56,618 nt of DNA from Actinomycetota bacterium (GTDB taxonomy: Bacteria > Actinomycetota > Acidimicrobiia > Acidimicrobiales > Ilumatobacteraceae). The first letter of the stretch is position 1. Each line of letters begins with the position of its first letter. The translations under genes were made by a program, and so were the position numbers. Positions 17,615 to 25,095 of this stretch are shown here, piece after piece. The DNA lies in assembly GCA_009702045.1 (NCBI GenBank), contig WLIV01000022.1:1-56618 (forward strand), read 5' to 3'. The notes under the pieces are model-generated. The model worked only from the letters and a program-made list of their open reading frames with translations, was not told the DNA's origin and searched no databases.

Positions 17615-18618
17615 CCGACCTGTCCACCACGTATCTGGGCCTCGCGTTGCGCAGCCCACTGGTCGCTTCAGCGGGTCCGGTCACCGGGAACCCGGCGATG
17701 TGGCAGCGGCTGCAGACCGCCGGTGCCGGGGCCATCGTGCTGCCGTCGTTGTTCGAGGAAGAGATCGAGCAGGACGCGTTCGTGATCGGCTTCAACGAGG
17801 AACATGGCGCGGATCAGTTCGGTGAGGCACTCAGCTATCTGCCGTCGATCGACTATCCGCCAGCGGGACCGGCGCGCCATGTCGCTCTCGTCGAGCAAGC
17901 ACGCGAGCAACTCGACATTCCGGTCATCGCCAGCCTCAATGGCACCACTCCCGGCGGGTGGGTGCGTTACGCCAAGCACCTCGCTGATGCCGGCGCACAC
18001 GCGATCGAGCTGAACCTGTACGACATCGTGGCCGACCCGTCGGCCACGGCCGCGCAGCTCGAGCATCGTTATCTCGAACTCGTGGAGGAGGTGAAGGCCG
18101 AGATCGACATTCCCCTTGCAGTCAAGCTCGGCCCATGGTTCACCGCCTTGGCCAACCTGGCAGTCCGGCTGCAGGATGCGGGAGCCGACGGTTTGGTGCT
18201 CTTCAACCGGCTCTATCAACCGGACATCGATCTCGACACGCTGGATGTCGTGCCCAAACTGACGCTCAGTACATCGGCCGAGACCCGCCTGTCGCTGCAC
18301 TGGATCGCCAACTTGTTCGGCACGACTGACTGCTCGCTCGCCGCCAGCTCGGGTGTTCACGACGGTGCCGACGTTCTGAAGCTGCTGCTCGCCGGAGCCG
18401 ATGTGGTGATGACCACCAGCGCACTGCTCCTACATGGTCCCGAGCACCTCGCCGTGATGGAGCGCTACGTCCGGCAGTGGATGGTGGATCGCGACTACGA
18501 CAGCGTGCGTGAGCTGCGAGGCAGCGTGAGCCGCGGCAATGTTCCCGATCCGCAGGTCTACGAGCGGGCCAACTATTACCGCGTCATTCATTCTTGGTCC
18601 AACGGCAGTCCTCGGTAA
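17611..18618 (+). CDS. Dihydroorotate dehydrogenase-like flavoprotein
   Basis: 335 aa FMN TIM-barrel protein of the class 1 DHOD superfamily. It starts TTYLGLALRSPLVASAGPVTG, then has PVIASLNGTTPGGW, ELNLYDI, PLAVKLGPWF and a C-terminal phosphate site GADVVMTTSALLLHG. In true DHODs a Cys or Ser base sits in the active-site loop; here the aligned loop is SLNGTTPGGW, so classical pyrimidine synthesis is doubtful. The GTGA overlap with the PFOR gene and the GAGGAG ribosome binding site inside the PFOR 3' end imply translational coupling. A role as redox partner or substrate oxidase for PFOR is inference. Confidence 0.88.
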   Translation: MTDLSTTYLGLALRSPLVASAGPVTGNPAMWQRLQTAGAGAIVLPSLFEEEIEQDAFVIGFNEEHGADQFGEALSYLPSIDYPPAGPARHVALVEQAREQLDIPVIASLNGTTPGGWVRYAKHLADAGAHAIELNLYDIVADPSATAAQLEHRYLELVEEVKAEIDIPLAVKLGPWFTALANLAVRLQDAGADGLVLFNRLYQPDIDLDTLDVVPKLTLSTSAETRLSLHWIANLFGTTDCSLAASSGVHDGADVLKLLLAGADVVMTTSALLLHGPEHLAVMERYVRQWMVDRDYDSVRELRGSVSRGNVPDPQVYERANYYRVIHSWSNGSPR

Positions 18619-18621
18619 GAT
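18616..18621 (+). promoter_or_regulatory. -10 hexamer overlapping stop codon, promoter of VIT gene
   Basis: TAAGAT, 7 nt before ATG 18629. The first three bases are the TAA stop of the DHOD-like gene. Confidence 0.5.
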
Positions 18622-18628
18622 CACCGAC

Positions 18629-19321
18629 ATGCGGGAGAGCGAAGTCCATTTCGGCCACCGCATCGGTTGGCTACGGGCCATGGTGCTCGGTGCCAACGAC
18701 GGCATCATCTCCATCGCTGCGCTGCTGTTGGGTATGGCGGCCGCCGATTCCGATCGCTCAACGCTGCTGACCGCCGGTATGGCGGGTCTGGTGGCAGGTG
18801 CCGTGTCCATGGCCCTGGGCGAGTACGTGTCGGTCGCGTCGCAACGCGATAGCGAGCACAGCGATATCGCTAAGGAACGCTGGGAGCTCGAACACCAGTC
18901 GGAGATGGAGCTCAGTGAACTTGCCGCGATCTACCGCTCTCGCGGGCTGAGCCCGGCGCTCGCCCATGAGGTGGCGACGCAACTCACCGATCACGACGCG
19001 CTCGGTGCGCACCTGCGCGACGAACTCGGCATCTCGGCCGACGATCTGGCGCGCCCGATGCAGGCAGCCGGCAGTTCCGCAGTGGCGTTCATCATCGGTG
19101 GTGTGATTCCGATGGTCGCCGCCTCGCTGGCATCGATGTCGATGCGCATCAGCATGATCCTCGGCGTCACCGTGGTGGCGCTCATTGGGCTCGGTTTTAC
19201 CGGGGCGAAGGCTGGCGGGGCCAAGCCTGGCCGACCGATCGTGCGGGTGCTGATCGGTGGTGCTGCCGCGATGGGGTTCACGATGCTCGTCGGCAAGTTG
19301 TTCGGCGCAGCCATCGCCTGA
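18629..19321 (+). CDS. VIT1/CCC1-family iron/manganese transporter
   Basis: 230 aa, five predicted membrane helices. Members move Fe2+ or Mn2+ across a membrane, usually for storage or detoxification. The start GHRIGWLRAMVLGANDGIIS is the family signature (WLRAxVLGANDG), and the metal-binding cytosolic segment with Glu-rich ERWELEHQSEMELSEL (about 92-107) follows the second helix. The helix GAVSMALGEYVSVASQRD is also typical. Start fixed by the upstream TAAGAT hexamer and the conserved start. Confidence 0.92.
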   Translation: MRESEVHFGHRIGWLRAMVLGANDGIISIAALLLGMAAADSDRSTLLTAGMAGLVAGAVSMALGEYVSVASQRDSEHSDIAKERWELEHQSEMELSELAAIYRSRGLSPALAHEVATQLTDHDALGAHLRDELGISADDLARPMQAAGSSAVAFIIGGVIPMVAASLASMSMRISMILGVTVVALIGLGFTGAKAGGAKPGRPIVRVLIGGAAAMGFTMLVGKLFGAAIA

Positions 19322-19329
19322 AGCGTGGC

Positions 19330-19335
19330 TATCAT
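19330..19335 (+). promoter_or_regulatory. Likely -10 hexamer for P450 19365
   Basis: TATCAT, about 30 nt before the P450 start codon, leaving room for a short leader with the GGGGAGGG ribosome binding site. Confidence 0.4.
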
Positions 19336-19364
19336 CTCAAGTTCACTACCCCTGGGGAGGGAAC

Positions 19365-20591
19365 ATGGACTTCGACATGATGTCGCTGCCGCCGGCTGTG
19401 CGCGTCTCGGTTTTCACTCGCGTCGGTCTCGCCGAAGTGCCGATGGAGTGCCCCCAGGCTGGATACGTCGCGATGCAGCAGCAGCACGAGGGTGGCCTGC
19501 TGTGCCCGATGGACGGCATCGCCGTGTCCTTCGGCCGCGAGATCACGGATTACGTGCTGCGGCATCACGAACTGTTCTCGTCGGCCGTTGATCTACCGCT
19601 CGGCAACGTGCGACCGCTGATTCCGTTGAACGTGGATCCGCCGAAGCACTCGAAGTACCGCAAGATCCTCGATCCACTGTTCGCCCCGAAGCGAATGGAC
19701 GCGATGGAGGCCGATATCGCCGAGCGTGCCAACAAGTTCATCGACGAGTTCATCGAGCGGGGCGAATGCAACTTCACGGAGCAGTTCGCGGAGTTGTTCC
19801 CGTCAGCGGTGTTTCTCGGCCTGATGGGTCTGCCGTGGGAGGAACTGCACACGATGCTCCACCTGCGCGATGGCATCCTTCACCCGGAGAAGATCGACCC
19901 CGCCGCGGTCACCGACCCACTGGTGTCGTTCGCAGTGATGAACGCCACCGGCCAGGAGATCTACGCCTTCTTCAACGAGCACCTCGACGCTCGTGAGGCG
20001 AACCCGACGAGCGACATGCTCACCCACTTCATCACCGCCGAGGTGGACGGCGAATCGATGACGCGTGAAGAGGTGCTCGACCTGTGCTACCTGTTCCTCA
20101 TCGCCGGGCTCGACACGGTGAGCGATTCGCTCACCTGCCTGTTTGCCTTTCTCGCTCAGCACCCGGAGCACCGTCAGCAGATCATCGATGATCCGGCGCT
20201 GATCCCGGGAGCGGTCGAGGAGTTACTGCGGTGGGAGACGCCGGTGGCATACGGCGTGCCACGCGAAGCCACTCAGGACGTCACCCTGCCCAACGGGGTG
20301 CAGGTGCCCAAGGGCATGGTGATCACCGTCGCCTACGGGGCCTCGAACGTGGATCCCGGCGAGTACCCCGATGGCTTCGACGTGCGCTTCGATCGCGAGA
20401 ACAACCGACATATCGCCTTCGGCGGCGGTGTGCATCGCTGCCTCGGCTCGCACCTCGCCCGTCGCGAACTCCGCATCGCGCTCGCCGAATGGCACAAGCG
20501 CATCCCGCAATACGCCCTGAAGCCAGGGCACGAGCAGCTCGAGTTCCCGCAGGGTTTGCGCCACGTGAAGGATCTCACGCTCAGCTGGTGA
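19365..20591 (+). CDS. Cytochrome P450 (soluble, bacterial class I)
   Basis: 408 aa haem monooxygenase. The I-helix is LFLIAGLDTVSDSL (oxygen-activating AGxDT), the K-helix ExxR is EELLRW, and the haem loop is FGGGVHRCLGSHLA with the thiolate Cys359. The N-terminus has no membrane anchor. Ribosome binding site GGGGAGGG immediately before ATG. It is followed by an FAD oxidoreductase and a 3Fe-4S ferredoxin that may supply electrons. The substrate is unknown; sterol, fatty acid or terpenoid hydroxylation are typical of actinobacterial relatives. Confidence 0.94.
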   Translation: MDFDMMSLPPAVRVSVFTRVGLAEVPMECPQAGYVAMQQQHEGGLLCPMDGIAVSFGREITDYVLRHHELFSSAVDLPLGNVRPLIPLNVDPPKHSKYRKILDPLFAPKRMDAMEADIAERANKFIDEFIERGECNFTEQFAELFPSAVFLGLMGLPWEELHTMLHLRDGILHPEKIDPAAVTDPLVSFAVMNATGQEIYAFFNEHLDAREANPTSDMLTHFITAEVDGESMTREEVLDLCYLFLIAGLDTVSDSLTCLFAFLAQHPEHRQQIIDDPALIPGAVEELLRWETPVAYGVPREATQDVTLPNGVQVPKGMVITVAYGASNVDPGEYPDGFDVRFDRENNRHIAFGGGVHRCLGSHLARRELRIALAEWHKRIPQYALKPGHEQLEFPQGLRHVKDLTLSW

Positions 20592-20662
20592 GGTCACTCG
20601 GCAGGTAAAAGTTGGGACCAAGGTCCATACTGGAACACCTGTACCGGGAATGAACGCGGAAG

Positions 20663-20668
20663 TAGCGT
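20663..20668 (+). promoter_or_regulatory. -10 hexamer, leaderless promoter of DAO-type gene
   Basis: TAGCGT, 6 nt before ATG 20675. The 83-nt gap upstream otherwise shows no hairpin or operator. Confidence 0.5.
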
Positions 20669-20674
20669 GACCGC

Positions 20675-21976
20675 ATGAGTGAACGTGCGGACGCCGTCGT
20701 CATCGGCGCAGGTGTGATCGGATCTTCAGTTGCCCTCGAGCTGGCTCGTGGCGGTCGCAAGGTCATCGTGGTCGACAAGGGCCCGTCGGCCGGAGCGGGT
20801 TCGACGAGTTCGTCGTCGGCGATCATCCGCTTCTGCTACTCGACCCCCGATGCGGTGCTCACGGCGTGGGAATCAGCGGCGGCATGGGCCGACTTCGCCG
20901 GGTATCTCGGCCACACCGACCCCGACGGTATGGGGCACTTCGTGCGCACCGGTCATCTCATCTTCCGCATCCCGGGCGCGAATACACAGCGGTTCGAATC
21001 TGTCTGGAACGAAGTCGGCATCGTCTACGAGGATCTGGACACTCAGGAGATTGCCCGCAGGTGGCCGGGCTTCGACGTCGGTGCCTACTTCCCACCCAAG
21101 CGCATCGACGACCCGGCCTTCGGCGATGATGCCACCAGCACGTTGACCGCCATCTTCGAGTCGCAGTCGGGGTTCATGGACGACCCGATGTTGTGCGCGC
21201 AGAACTTCGCCTATGCGGCCAAGCAACACGGTGCCGAGTACCGCTTCCACCAGGAGGTCGTCAGCATCGATCGTGAGGGTGGGCACGTGTCCGGCGTGTC
21301 GTTGGCCGGCGGTGAGCGCATCGTGGCGCCTGTCGTGGTGAACGTCGGCGGCCCGCATGCGAGCGTGCTCAATCGTATGGCCGATGTCGTGAGCGGTATG
21401 AGAATCAGCCACCGGCCGTTGCGCTCCGAGGTGTTCACGGTGGAGGCGCCCAAGGGGATGACCCTCGAGGACGGCTTCCCGACTCTCGCCGACCTCGACG
21501 TCGGTCAGTACATCAAACCTCACTTCGGTGGTACCTGGGATGTGGGTTGCACCGAGCCCGACTGCGACGAACTGCACTGGATCGACGACCCCGAGCAGTA
21601 CGACCCGTACCCCACGGTCGAGCAGTTCGAGGTGTCCACGATGCGCGTCGCCCGGCGGGTGCCCGAGTTCGGCATCCCTCACCGCCCCACCGGGTTGGCT
21701 GCGTTGTACGACGTGACGACCGACTGGGTGCCGCTGTACGACAAGAGCGATTTGCCCGGCTTCTTCATGGCCTGCGGCACCAGCGGTAACCAGTTCAAGA
21801 ATGCACCGCTTGCCGGTCAGTTCCTGAAGCTGATCATTGATGCCGAGGCAGCTGGCATCGACCACGACGAGCAACCCGTGCAGTACGTCGGTCCTCGCAC
21901 CGGCCGTTCGATCAACATCGGTTCGTTCTCGCGCCGTCGCGATCCATGGGCCACTTCGAACGGGGTGATGGGCTAG
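20675..21976 (+). CDS. DAO-type FAD-dependent amine oxidoreductase
   Basis: 433 aa, D-amino-acid oxidase/sarcosine-dimethylglycine oxidoreductase superfamily: oxidation of a C-N bond with FAD. The dinucleotide motif is VIGAGVIGSSVALELARGG (8-26), followed by a Glu/Asp-type ribose contact VVDKG and a GSTSSSSAIIRFCY segment typical of sarcosine oxidase beta/DMGDH-like enzymes. The C-terminal FAD strand has FFMACGTSGNQFKNAP. It could act on a methylated amine. It is followed by ferredoxin 21987, an arrangement in which the ferredoxin may be the electron acceptor, but this is inference. Confidence 0.9.
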   Translation: MSERADAVVIGAGVIGSSVALELARGGRKVIVVDKGPSAGAGSTSSSSAIIRFCYSTPDAVLTAWESAAAWADFAGYLGHTDPDGMGHFVRTGHLIFRIPGANTQRFESVWNEVGIVYEDLDTQEIARRWPGFDVGAYFPPKRIDDPAFGDDATSTLTAIFESQSGFMDDPMLCAQNFAYAAKQHGAEYRFHQEVVSIDREGGHVSGVSLAGGERIVAPVVVNVGGPHASVLNRMADVVSGMRISHRPLRSEVFTVEAPKGMTLEDGFPTLADLDVGQYIKPHFGGTWDVGCTEPDCDELHWIDDPEQYDPYPTVEQFEVSTMRVARRVPEFGIPHRPTGLAALYDVTTDWVPLYDKSDLPGFFMACGTSGNQFKNAPLAGQFLKLIIDAEAAGIDHDEQPVQYVGPRTGRSINIGSFSRRRDPWATSNGVMG

Positions 21977-21979
21977 CTT
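21974..21979 (+). promoter_or_regulatory. -10 hexamer overlapping stop codon, promoter of ferredoxin gene
   Basis: TAGCTT, 7 nt before ATG 21987; its TAG is the stop codon of the flavoprotein gene. Confidence 0.5.
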
Positions 21980-21986
21980 CCCGCGT

Positions 21987-22178
21987 ATGAAGGTGCGCGT
22001 CGACGAATCCTTGTGTCATGGCCATCAGGCGTGTGCAGTAGCCGCGCCCCGGGTGTTCGGTGCAGATGAATACGGCAACGCCGTGGTGCTGATCGACGGT
22101 GAGCTCCCGATGGAGCTGGAAGCCAGCACACGGCGAGCGCAGGGAAACTGCCCCGAGCACGCCATCATTCTCGAATGA
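21987..22178 (+). CDS. 3Fe-4S P450-type ferredoxin
   Basis: 63 aa electron carrier. Cluster ligands are Cys10, Cys16 and Cys55 (Cys-Pro); His13 sits where a fourth cysteine would be, which is the usual signature of actinobacterial [3Fe-4S] ferredoxins serving P450s. The start MKVRVDESLCHGHQACA is typical. It is flanked by two P450 genes and a flavoprotein, so it probably reduces one or both P450s. Confidence 0.93.
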   Translation: MKVRVDESLCHGHQACAVAAPRVFGADEYGNAVVLIDGELPMELEASTRRAQGNCPEHAIILE

Positions 22179-22203
22179 CCGACGTGGCGACCCTGACTTC
22201 GTC

Positions 22204-22731
22204 GTGCGCCTGATCCCACTGAGCGATGCGCAGCGAGAACCGTGGCGCAATGGTGGTGGGTGGACGCGCGAGATCACGCGCTTCCCGGCCGACTCGGCGG
22301 AGTTCGACTGGCGGCTGTCGGTGGCTGAGGTGGAGGCGGATGGTCCGTTCTCTCGCTTTGATGGCTGCGATCGGATCCTGGTGTTACTCGGTGGGAACGG
22401 GATGGAGTTGCACACAGTGGGTCCGCCGGTCACGTTGCGGGCGCCGCACGACCACCTGCGTTTTCCCGGCGAGTTGGCGATCTCAGCGCGCTTGATCGCC
22501 GGACCGACCACTGACCTCAACCTGATCTGGCGGCGTGATCGCTGCACGGTGGTGCTGCACCAGATCGATCCGCGAGCGCCGATGCACATCGGCGGGCTCC
22601 CCGGCGAGGTGGTGGTGGCCTTCACCGTGGCGACTGGAGCCGCACGCGTGAGCGAGCCTGGGGAGGGTCTGCTGGTGGGTAGCGACGAGTACGCGATCGC
22701 GTTCGTCATCGCGCCGCCGGCGACGCGCTGA
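22204..22731 (+). CDS. HutD/Ves family protein
   Basis: 175 aa cupin-like protein. RLIPLSDAQREPWRNGGGWTREI is the family N-terminus (W-x-N-G-G-x-T-R-E), followed by DWRLSVAEVEADGPFSRFDGCDR and a double-stranded beta-helix. HutD accompanies histidine use in some proteobacteria; its biochemical role is unsettled. No other hut gene is in the window. The start GTG 22204 was chosen because the conserved family sequence begins there; the frame stays open further upstream but overlaps the ferredoxin gene. Within this cluster it may act as a small-molecule binding accessory protein. Confidence 0.85.
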   Translation: MRLIPLSDAQREPWRNGGGWTREITRFPADSAEFDWRLSVAEVEADGPFSRFDGCDRILVLLGGNGMELHTVGPPVTLRAPHDHLRFPGELAISARLIAGPTTDLNLIWRRDRCTVVLHQIDPRAPMHIGGLPGEVVVAFTVATGAARVSEPGEGLLVGSDEYAIAFVIAPPATR

Positions 22732-22733
22732 GA

Positions 22734-22739
22734 TACCAT
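22734..22739 (+). promoter_or_regulatory. -10 hexamer, leaderless promoter of BBOX-like gene
   Basis: TACCAT, 7 nt before ATG 22747. Confidence 0.5.
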
Positions 22740-22746
22740 CCCGCGA

Positions 22747-23847
22747 ATGGCCGAGATCGCAACGCTGCAGCATCACGAGGATTCGCTGGAGGTTGTGTGG
22801 AGCGACGGAGTGGTCAGCCGCTATCCATGGCTCTGGCTGCGCGACCACGCGCACGACGCCGACACGATGCACCCGCTCACCGGGCAGCGCCAACTCTTCA
22901 CCGCCCGCGTACCGCGTGCCCTGCGCGGCCTCAGCACCGACGTCAGCGACGGTGCGCTGCATGTCACGTGGGACATGCTCGAACCAACCACGGTGCTCCC
23001 GATTGAGTTCCTGGCCACGTATCGCCATCCACGAGTTGCCCGTGTAGCGGTCGATGTGCCGGTCACGCTGTGGAAGGCGGCCTCGATCACCACACCCACC
23101 GTCGCTCACGATCTGGTGATGAACACCGACGCGGGCCTTGCTCACTGGTTGACCACGACCCTGCAGTACGGATTCTGCATCGTGACCGGCACCCCGCCGA
23201 CGGTGGAGTCCACAGCCGCCTTGCTGCGGCGGGTGGGTTACGTCCGTGAGACGATCTTCGGGGGCGTATGGGAGTTCCAAGCTGATCTGGCGAAGGCCGA
23301 CACCGCGTACACAACGCTGGAACTACGCGGCCACACGGATGGCACGTACAGCAACGATGCGCCCGGGTGTCAGTTGCTGCACTGCTTGGAGTTCAACGGC
23401 GACGGCGGCGACAGCACCCTGGTCGACGGGTTCGCCATCGCTCGCCGGATGGAGGCGGAGCACCCCGACGAGTTCGAGACGCTGTCGACGGTGACCGTGC
23501 CCGGGCACTACATCGGCGACGGAAGCCATCTGCTGGCGACACGTCCGGTGTTCCGCCACGATCACACCGGGCGACTTGCACAGGTGTCGTTCAACAACTA
23601 CGACCGGGCGCCGTTCATGTTGGAAGAGTCCGACATGCTCGCGTTCTACGACGCGCTGAGGGTGTTCGAGGAGTTGGCCAACGACCCGTCGATGCAGTGG
23701 CGTCATGTGCTGCAGCCAGGTGAAGCGTTGTTACTGGACAACTGGCGTGTGCTGCACGGTCGCGCGGCGTATAGCGGGCTTCGGCGGATGTGCGGCGGGT
23801 ATCTCAATCGTGAGGACGTCGAGAGCCGCCTACGCTCGTGCAGGTGA
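22747..23847 (+). CDS. Gamma-butyrobetaine/trimethyllysine dioxygenase-like enzyme
   Basis: 366 aa, Fe(II)/2-oxoglutarate dioxygenase with an N-terminal DUF971-type domain (about 8-90) and a TauD-type catalytic domain. The facial triad is His196 and Asp198 (GHTDGTYS) and His337 (VLHGRAAYSG). The N-terminal domain normally binds zinc through cysteines in a WLRDxCxCxxC-like segment; here it reads WLRDHAHDADTMHP with no cysteine, so the zinc site looks lost or changed to His/Asp. Family members hydroxylate gamma-butyrobetaine or trimethyllysine in carnitine synthesis. It overlaps the second P450 gene by 4 nt (GTGA). Confidence 0.88.
   Translation: MAEIATLQHHEDSLEVVWSDGVVSRYPWLWLRDHAHDADTMHPLTGQRQLFTARVPRALRGLSTDVSDGALHVTWDMLEPTTVLPIEFLATYRHPRVARVAVDVPVTLWKAASITTPTVAHDLVMNTDAGLAHWLTTTLQYGFCIVTGTPPTVESTAALLRRVGYVRETIFGGVWEFQADLAKADTAYTTLELRGHTDGTYSNDAPGCQLLHCLEFNGDGGDSTLVDGFAIARRMEAEHPDEFETLSTVTVPGHYIGDGSHLLATRPVFRHDHTGRLAQVSFNNYDRAPFMLEESDMLAFYDALRVFEELANDPSMQWRHVLQPGEALLLDNWRVLHGRAAYSGLRRMCGGYLNREDVESRLRSCR
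23831..23836 (+). promoter_or_regulatory. -10 hexamer for P450 23844
   Basis: TACGCT inside the 3' end of the dioxygenase gene, 7 nt before GTG 23844. The P450 could thus be made both from the operon message and from its own leaderless message. Confidence 0.4.
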
Positions 23848-25067
23848 GCCTTGCCGAGCTGATCTCCCGTTTCAATGTCGACGACCCGGCGTTCATCGCC
23901 GATCCGTATCCGGTACTCAACGAACTCCGCGAAGCGACACCGATCTTCTGGAACGAGCAGACCGCACAGTGGACCCTCACTCGCTTCTCTGATGTGTTCG
24001 AGACCTTGCGCGATCGTCGGCTGGGGCGTAGCTACAGCCACCTGTATTCGCACGCAGCAGTCGGCCGCGCTGAACCCGATTCGCGTTGGGCAGCATTCCA
24101 ACAGCACGAACGCTGGTCGTTGTTGTGCCTGGAACCGCCCGACCACACTCGCATCCGCCGCCTGGTGGCCAAGGTGTTCACTCCCAAGGCGGTCGCCGCA
24201 ATGCGACCGGCCGTGCAGGGTTTCGGTGACGAACTGCTCGATGTGTGTCGCGAGAAGGGCACGTTCGAACTGCTCACCGACTACGCCCAGCCGTATTCCG
24301 TCGCCGTGATTTGCTCGATGCTCGGGGTACCGCGCACCGACACACAACTGCTGCTCGACTGGTCGCACGCGATCGTGAAGATGTACGAACTCAGCACCAC
24401 CGACGCCGTGCGCGAAGCGGCGAACACCGCAGCTGCCGAGTACATCGAGTACACGAAGGCGCTGATCGCCGAGAAGCGACGCAGCCCCGATGGACTGCTC
24501 GTCAGCGAGTTGGCGCAGGTGGAGGACGACGGCGACACGCTCACCGTGGACGAAATCATCAGCACCACGATGGTGTTGCTCGAGGCGGGCCACGAGGCCA
24601 CGGTGAACACACTGGGCAACGGTATGCGCGCGATGCTGCGCCACCCGGGTGAGTGGCAGCGTGTGGTCTCGGGTGCGGTGCCGGCGCGATCCGCGGTGGA
24701 GGAGATGTTGCGCTGGGACCCGCCGCTGCATCTGTTCGAGCGCTGGGTGCTGGAAGAGGGCGTCGAGATCGCCGGACAGCGGATGGAGGTCGGCCAGGAG
24801 GTGGCGATGCTGTTCGGCGCCGCGCAACGCGATGGGCGGCGCTTCCCCGAACCTGACCGCTTCGACGCGGGTCGTGGCGACACTGCGCACATCGGCTTCG
24901 GCGGTGGCATCCACTTCTGCGTCGGCGCCCCGCTGGCCCGTCAGGAGATCGAGGTCTCCGTCGCCGGTCTGGCTGCGCGCTTCCCAAATCTGGCAGTACT
25001 CGTCGAACCCGAGTATCACCCCAACTTCGTCATCCGTGGCCTCACTGCGCTGCACCTGACGGCGTGA
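23844..25067 (+). CDS. Cytochrome P450 (second of the cluster)
   Basis: 407 aa. The I-helix is VLLEAGHEATVNTL (AGxEAT variant), ExxR lies in EEMLRWDPP, and the haem loop is FGGGIHFCVGAPLARQE with Cys359. The Glu replacing Asp in the I-helix is common in actinobacterial P450s. GTG 23844 is preferred over GTG 23838 because it overlaps the upstream stop and lies 7 nt after TACGCT. The stop is followed 28 nt later by the end of a convergent gene. Substrate unknown. Confidence 0.93.
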   Translation: MSLAELISRFNVDDPAFIADPYPVLNELREATPIFWNEQTAQWTLTRFSDVFETLRDRRLGRSYSHLYSHAAVGRAEPDSRWAAFQQHERWSLLCLEPPDHTRIRRLVAKVFTPKAVAAMRPAVQGFGDELLDVCREKGTFELLTDYAQPYSVAVICSMLGVPRTDTQLLLDWSHAIVKMYELSTTDAVREAANTAAAEYIEYTKALIAEKRRSPDGLLVSELAQVEDDGDTLTVDEIISTTMVLLEAGHEATVNTLGNGMRAMLRHPGEWQRVVSGAVPARSAVEEMLRWDPPLHLFERWVLEEGVEIAGQRMEVGQEVAMLFGAAQRDGRRFPEPDRFDAGRGDTAHIGFGGGIHFCVGAPLARQEIEVSVAGLAARFPNLAVLVEPEYHPNFVIRGLTALHLTA

Positions 25068-25095
25068 CACCGCAGCACCGAGGAGACCGGGGGGT

